A DNA stretch of 64,000 bases. It comes from Apostichopus japonicus. Taxonomy: Eukaryota; Echinodermata; Holothuroidea; Aspidochirotida; Stichopodidae. The DNA lies in assembly GCF_037975245.1 (NCBI RefSeq), contig NC_092570.1, positions 577,501-641,500 of the forward strand, read 5' to 3'. A program made the translations under genes and the position numbers. This document shows, in pieces, positions 57,451 through 64,000 of this stretch (position 1 is the stretch's first letter; each line of letters opens with the position of its first letter). The notes beneath the pieces were generated by a model, which did not search any database, was not told where the DNA came from, and saw nothing but the letters and a program-made list of their open reading frames with translations.

Positions 57451-60400
57451 GTTGATACAACAACTTCATTTTGGGCTCATGTGTTTACTTTTAAACCACA
57501 AAAGTGTAGTTTGTTATATAAAGTGACTATTCAAATTTCATATCAGTCTAGTGAACTAAAAGTAGCATTTATTGTTATCGGGATGTGTATAGGGCTAATT
57601 TCTAGGCAAATAGCAACTCATCACTTTAGCACAGTGGAATGTACAGTGTGGCTTTCTTTATCTGTGTGATAGACAATTACTGTAACATTGTTGTATACGG
57701 TCTACACCTTAAGTCATCAGCTGCCATAAATTATCTCAGAGCAGCTTTTGAGTTTGGTACTCATTGTTACTCAAAATATTGTCAGATTGAATATTGGTCT
57801 CACCCCAAGACACCCACCCACCCTTCTAGATTTTGGTTTCCACTGACTGTTGGTATTTTTAGCAAGAAGTTAGTAAATTAGTTTGACTTGTTCTGGCAGT
57901 CCTCTTTGCATTGTACAGTGAGGTTGACCATGTCCCATTTGAAAGCAAAGTTGAGTTGTTTTTTGTCTTTTGATGCTTCCTGATCCAGGAAGGAAGATTG
58001 TTTATGGATGATGGATTGGATTGACAGTGCCAGAGCAGGTTGGTAGCCATGCAGTATACATCTGTAGGCATTGTTACTGTTAACTCTTGCTGGAAGAGTT
58101 TAGAAGGACAGAGATTGTCATTACATCATAACTGGGTCAATTGGGGTTTGTTTCATATCCTGGAACAAACTTCCTTTAGAAAGCATAGCTTATAATACAT
58201 ATTAAAGACTAAACTAGGTAAATCACAGTAGACATATTGAAGCTGTCAGAAAAGTTTTGGGACTAGTGTTGGTAATTATATGTGGAAGGACCATAATAGT
58301 AAACACAGGTCAACTGATACATAAATAAACAACACCCAACAACTAATTTTGTGTCAATGCATCTTGAGTATGATTTCGTGTTCAATTCTTATCTGTGTCT
58401 TATCACACATATATACTGTATTACTGTACATAGTAGATTTAATACCAACTCCCACTCACTCCCCCACTTATCCCCTCCTCATCCATCCCACTTATCCCAC
58501 TAATCATTCTTCCACACTTACCCCCTTACTTACAGTATCACCCCACTAACAATCCCCTTACCTAGATCCCATCTGCTCTACTTGTGTTTGTCTTATCTAT
58601 GTAAAACATGGTACTGCTGATGTGATATCAAAGTCAAGGAACTAGAGAAAGATCTTTTGTTGGAATTTCAGTATACATGGAACATCAACTGAAAAGCTGT
58701 CCCTCGGTGGGACTTTTGAAATTTGACTGTATGACAAAGGTCTTCCAAGGGACCTTGAAATTCCATTCCTTCTTCTTTTAGGGAGAAAAGTTAAAGCCAA
58801 TCTAGATATTATTTAAGGTATTTGCAGTATGGTGGAGTTTGCTGCACCTTTTTCATAAGTGTTTGCTTTGAAGTTTGAAGTATTGTATCCCTTTGACCCA
58901 GTAACATTAGTATGACTTCTTGAACAGCCACCTTTCTGGCATGATTTAGGGACAGAAAGGGGCCAGGAACAGGGTCATGCATGGAGGATATAAATTTCAG
59001 AGGGGTGGCACACCAAAGTCTAATATATCATACTTACAGTTACTGTACGTCTCTGTTACCAATAATGGAAGACTCATTATACTGTTGCATCAGTAGGGTC
59101 GACCCTACATGATCATGTATGTATCAAGTATGCGTTTACATGCAAGCCAAGGATGTCAAATCTTTCTTTGTAAACTTGAGCATGCAATTTTCAAGGATGA
59201 ATGGCTGTTAAATGATTGAAGACATAAATGATGACAAATTGTCATTTGTGAGCAAGATGTAGGGATGTGATCCATTCTGTAGCAAAAGAAGAAACTGCCC
59301 AAAAAAACCCAACCTGTCGCACCAATGCCCGGGCTGCTTTATAATAACACTTATATGATACACTAGGCACACTCCTGGTATTGAAACACCTTCTCTAACT
59401 GTATTTCCCCAAATTGAACAAAGAGAAAAACAACACTTGTAAGAGGTCCTACTCCCTAAATACCTTTACCTTATCCTTGCACCTCTCCCTTACCCTTCTA
59501 TACCCCCTTTAATACCTGTTCAATATCTAATACTGGTTCAGACTGTTGTAGGTAATTTTACATGTATGGTGTATTGCATGTCCATCCAAATAACTTACTG
59601 TACTATTAAATGAAGTCTGAGATGACCAAATTGCTGTTTGGAAAACCAAAATCGGCTTTGGAGGTACCTGTAGTCCGACAGGAGACTATCTACTAGTTGT
59701 TGACATCAAATTCACATTGCATTGTTCAACTCTCAATTAGGTAAAATGATAAGTTTTTATATACTTTGCTCCTCACTGGCCTTTATTTCCCCACAACCTT
59801 AGCACTCTTGCTCTACCTAAGTGAGTTAGTAACCTATAGTAGTTCTGTATGACCAGTCACTTCCCGTGGAAGCACCTAATGATTCTACCAATTAATACCA
59901 AGGTGTCTGTAAGTGTTTTTTGCAGACCTCAGGATTTTCCTTTGGATTTGCCCTTGTTTGATAGCAAATCGGACCTTTTTAGTGTTCACCAAGCGGTTTA
60001 ACAGCTGTAGTCAGTGTGGTCAGCAGTTTGATAGTAGTACTATAAGTATCCTTTTGATTTAGAAGGCTCTTTGTGCGGGAGTTTAGGCCCTGGTTTTCCC
60101 ACGTTTTCAAGGCTACAAAGCTGGTGTTCTATTCACCAAACCTACACATCACTCCTACAGTGCAAATATTGGTCATTGTTATTTTTTTTCTTCAAAAAAA
60201 TCATCCTTAAAAATTTGTCATGATGTGAGATATAATATATTCATTTAAATAAGTCAAAGTCAGACAAACGCTCACAAGTATACTTCAGAAAGATATTTAT
60301 AAACCAGTGTCCCGAACTTCCATATCACACGCATACATGATACATGTGCTTGAATCTAATACAAATTACTGTGCTGTACGACTGTACTTGCATGAGTAAA

Positions 60401-60936
60401 CCTAAGTTTATTATATGATCCAGTTAAACTGTTCAACAGTCTATGAATAATTCCAAGTACAGCCCCACATTTATATTGCAGTTGTTGTTAATCTGTACAG
60501 TCTTAACTAAGTTGTCCAAGAAGCCAGCTCTGCCAGTAAACAGGAATCATCTTTCTCCAGTGTCTCCTATTACAGTGCATTTCCTGTCTGGGACCATCAG
60601 CAAAGGACATCCTTTCCATACTAACTGTATCTAAATAGTATATCCCTGACATATCAAATTGCAATGCTTTATATACATAATTAATTGTAGTGTTAATATT
60701 ATATATATACATATATATCTATATGGAAATTCTTTCACAGAAAAATTGCCTTCACTACTCATATTTTTAGTCTTATTTCACTAGTGTATGTTCAGACAGT
60801 AGCATTCAACTTGCAGTGTAGTTTATTAGTATTGTCTCTTAAAATCATGTTATCCAAATTCATGTGCTCATCCCTACAAATAGCGAATTTACATTTTCTG
60901 CGCTCGCTGACGTACGACCAGTTGTCGTCGGTTGCC

Positions 60937-61021
60937 ATGGGCAAGGTGGTATTAAAATTCATTGCGATGGCAAGTTGTTCTGTCTTTTTGTCTGTGATGG
61001 ATGGATCTGCCTCAAAATGGC
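60937..61021 (+). CDS. Candidate signal-peptide first exon, gene unrecognised
   Basis: An ATG in strong Kozak context (gttgccATGG) opens 28 codons plus one base before a GTAAGT donor at 61022. The peptide starts MGKVVLKFIAMASCSVFLSV and continues MDGSASKW, which looks like a secretory signal peptide with a cleavable GSA end. The surrounding 120 bases contain several CpGs (cgctcgctgacgtacgacc), suggesting a promoter-proximal exon. Any later exons would lie right of here or outside the window. The function is unknown. Confidence 0.38.
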
Positions 61022-62900
61022 GTAAGTTAGTTACTCTTTGTCCCTCTTCCACGGGTTAAACCCGTACTGAAACGGATTGCTCAGATGGGGATAAGATGCA
61101 TAATAACTCTGTGGAGGTTTTAGTTTGGTAAATTATTCGAAATCGGAAAGTTTCTCAATTAAGATTTTAATTGGTAATTTAGTCGCTGTGAGTCTGACTC
61201 AAGTCGTTCTTCTAAAGGATCTAAACATAAATAGTGTGTATATGTATTGATGCTGTTTTCCTTTGAGGTTTTAAGCTGTTTATCTTTCAGTTAAATAGCT
61301 ATTTGTTTTCATACTTTGTGTGCGCACCATGGTGATGTTCTCCTAGATCTACTGCTTCAAGCATTGATATATAGATGTATAAATATACAAATGTCCTTGG
61401 GTCCAGTAAAATCAAATTTTGCTTTTCTTTAAGACAATTTGACGAATAGTTGAAATGTAGAATTACTCTATAATAAAAGAAGTTTCTGTAAGATGGACTT
61501 ATGTTGATGTGTCAATCTGATATTGGTGTGTGTTTCTTGTTTTTGTCCCAGTGGGTTAGTGAGATGAAATGTTTGTTACTGACAGCGTCCGGATTTTATT
61601 CCTAGTAGTTTGAGTGGAACAGAATGTCAGAAGAAGACTCTTATATTTTCAAAGTAATCACAGTAACAAGAAACTTTAACTGATAAATATGCTGAGAGTT
61701 ACTGTATGCAAGGAATTTGTAATCAGAAAAAAAAAACATGCAAAATTCAAATCTTGAAATGGATTTCCTGTACAAAGAATTTACTTCACAGTCATTTCTG
61801 TAGAGATTCAGAATGATGCAAAATTCTGATAAAAATAGCGGGTGTACCCCATCTTGAGAATGGTAGATTCGGAAGCAAGAGGGTGTGTGCTGTGATCTGT
61901 AAGTGGGTGCATAGAAGGGTGTACCCCGTCTTGAGAATGGTAGATTCGGCAGCAAGAGGAAGTGTGCTGTACATGATGGATCTGACTTTGAAAGGATTTG
62001 AAATGGACTGGCCTATAGTCAAAAAAAGACTGGAGGGGGCAGTGGGAAGGGGAGGGAGGGTAAAGGGAGGGGCAGGGACACTGTCATGCATGAAATAATT
62101 AGAGGCAGTGGTATTAAGGTACTTGCTTGGTGGTATATAGGTAGAAATGCCTGTATTCTGCAGGGTGTTAGTGTTTGGTTTGCATAACTTCTGTTCCTCG
62201 TTCAAAAACTAGTCACCTACTGTACCACCACCTAAACGTTGCCGGATTGATCCAAATCTGAAACAGTAAACAGGAGAGGTGTAGATATTTGTTATAAAGT
62301 TCATTGTCTCTGCTCACTTTTCTAAGGGGAAGTTAAGGTAACTGAGGACCTGTTTTCACACCTGTTTCTGTTTTGTGGACTTGACAAACACACATACTGT
62401 ATGTTCTCAGTACTTTTCATTTCAGTTTTGTAAAGCTTATTCCTCAGAGACAATGATGCTGATCAGAGGTACTATAGCGCTGACAAAATAACAAACATTG
62501 TCTTACCTGCACCAAAATGAGTGCAAAGCTTCACATATCAAAAGTATCTTTTGGAGTAATGAATGTCTACCTTTCATTGTATTGTCACCAGTATATTCTG
62601 GTTTCTTGGAAAGACACTACAGTAGTCCATGTTTGGACTTTAAACATGCTGTTGACAAAGCAAAGAGTCTTCATAAAAATAACATACATGACAATTGGAT
62701 GACTAATGTCTAGTGACTGTGATTGTTGGATGTGACTGTGGTGGAAAAATGCTTTTAAGGGAGGCGAGACAATTCTTTGAAGTGGTTCTCCATAATGGTA
62801 AAGGGTGCCATGTAAGTCTCCTAAATGCCTTAAAGGGGTTTAATACTCTTGCTGGTCGGTCTAAGAAGCAGACGATTGGTACATTTACTTTGGTTTTTCA
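61022..62900. other. No gene seen
   Basis: It would be the first intron of the candidate gene starting at 60937 if that exon is real. It holds the 76-base tandem duplication and a C-rich/G-rich tract near 62030-62080. Confidence 0.35.
61837..61962. repeat. Short tandem duplication
   Basis: Two units of about 76 bases share gtgtaccccatcttgagaat and ggtagattcgg. There is no coding interpretation. Confidence 0.6.
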
Positions 62901-63390
62901 TTCCTTGCTGGAGGCAAAAGGAGCTATGGTGTGTGTGTGTGGGTGTCCCTGTATGTGACACTTGCTAGTAAACACAATGACTCAAAAAGTTAGTGGTGGA
63001 TTAACTTCATGCTTGGTATGTGGATCTGTGTTATTTACAAGAACACTATTCTTGTCTATGAAGTTCAATGGTCATTTGGGGTCAATAGAGGTAAAAGTCT
63101 GAACACTTTGTGAACACAATAACTCAAAAAGTACATCTTTGTTGAACTTCATATAAGGTATGCAGATTCAGCTTGTTGAATGCAAGAAATTGGTGGAGGT
63201 CAAAGGTCATTTGCTGTCAACATGTAAAAAATTGTCTGAAAATATTGTTAACATGATACACCATAAGAACATCTCTCTTGAACTACATACTAAGTTAGAT
63301 CCAGCGTGGTGAGTGCATGAATCCTATTGAAGTTGGTAGAGGTCAAAGGTCACATGAGGTCAACAGGCATCAGACTGAAAACCTTTAATT
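62901..63390. mobile_element. AGGTCA-family repeat, copy E4
   Basis: It begins TTCCTTGCTGGAGGCAAAAGGA, split as TTCCTTGC and GCAAAAGGA around tggag. A TG tract, gtgacacttgctagtaaaca and repeated aggtcaaaggtca words follow. The right end is not defined; the inverted-repeat element at 63401 follows at once. Confidence 0.45.
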
Positions 63391-63400
63391 TACTTCGTTC

Positions 63401-63776
63401 CCCACTTACCTGTCTCCCCACAACCTAGGCACCGCATTCTACCGTGTCTAGTATGCCCTGGTAATCTTTTAACACTGTACACCCTCACTGACCCCAAAAC
63501 ACCCTTCCCTACAAGAATAGGATACTTATCAGGCTGGAAAAGATGTTGGAAGTCTAGAACTCCTGTAAGGAAACTTCTAGGGTAATAATCCAAGGTATCC
63601 GGGCGAATTTCGACGGAAATTTTTCCCAATCCGAAAAACACTATGAGACACTTTTGGTGGTAGAAAATGAAGGAGGTCACTGGGGTCAGTGAGGGTGTAC
63701 AGTGTTAAAAGATTACCAGGGCATACTAGACACGGTAGAATGCGGTGCCTAGGTTGTGGGGAGACAGGTAAGTGGG
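63401..63776. mobile_element. Element with perfect 95-bp inverted arms
   Basis: Bases 63401-63495 (starting cccacttacctgtctcccca) are the exact reverse complement of 63682-63776, with a 186-base spacer. I found no mismatch in 95 positions. No clear target duplication or transposase is visible. It is best read as a young MITE or a hairpin-RNA-type locus. Confidence 0.8.
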
Positions 63777-64000
63777 TCACTCGTAAATATATAAACCAGT
63801 AAGTTTTATAATATACATGAAAACTTCAATATTAAAGCATTAATCTGTGAATTCTTCAATGCTATGATTTTCTTTTGGTGAGCATAGTTTGGTCAAATTC
63901 AGTTCAGTTTAGTTTTGTGAAGGGGCTCTATAGGTCTTCATCCAGGTTATGAAATCTGCTTCAGAGTTCATACTGTTGCTTTAAACGTGTACTTAATCCT

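Larger units (their letters stand above)
51149..60936. other. Long stretch without a recognised gene
   Basis: Apart from the E3 repeat, poly-A and poly-G tracts and small hairpins, only short open frames occur, none with a recognisable domain. It could be intron of the gene starting at 51101, but I found no convincing exon. Confidence 0.4.

Overview
This is genomic DNA of a marine invertebrate, most likely an echinoderm. The genes have many short exons with GT-AG introns. The introns and gaps are full of minisatellites, fold-back repeats, a tRNA-derived SINE, long poly-G tracts and the AGGCCTA-type words common in echinoderm DNA. I have no direct species evidence, so 'echinoderm' is an inference. 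No bacterial features, CRISPR array or operon are present.

The first two thirds holds two head-to-tail copies of a TM9SF2-like gene, a nine-pass Golgi/endosomal membrane protein. Copy A (1-12,351) enters from the left edge in its third exon, and its last 13 exons are visible. Copy B (21,029-42,361) is complete: 15 exons and 712 codons, starting with a signal peptide. Every A exon has a B partner of matching length and phase, except at the window edge and in the longer last exon of B. Intron sequence is still alignable over long stretches, and the homology continues past the 3' ends to about 14,157 (A) and 43,004 (B). Introns differ mainly by insertions and by paralog-specific satellite growth.

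The most notable biology is in copy B. By hand count its protein differs from A at about 40 sites, against only about a dozen silent differences. The changes cluster in exons 6, 9, 11 and 12, usually where A keeps the residue I recall from the human protein. Copy B has also lost the ancestral stop codon, so the C-terminal KVD (a KxD/E Golgi-retention-type signal) is buried under 22 extra residues. The reading frame and all splice sites are intact.

On the minus strand, 45,765-48,388 is a complete four-exon gene for TMEM256 (DUF423 family, 117 aa), convergent with copy B. Right of 50 kb I find only two plausible first exons of unidentified genes: 51,101-51,148, behind ETS- and NRF1-like sites, and 60,937-61,021, a signal-peptide-like exon with a strong Kozak context. 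The rest looks intergenic or intronic.

Mobile and repeated DNA includes: a dispersed family with short terminal inverted repeats, a 5' hairpin and many AGGTCA half-sites (36.1, 43.6, 56.9 and 62.9 kb, with relics in intron 7 of both TM9SF2 copies); a 1.5-kb transposon-like insertion with target duplication in intron 5 of copy A; a broken non-LTR reverse transcriptase beside a GATATC palindrome array; and a 376-bp element whose 95-bp arms are perfect inverted repeats at 63.4 kb.
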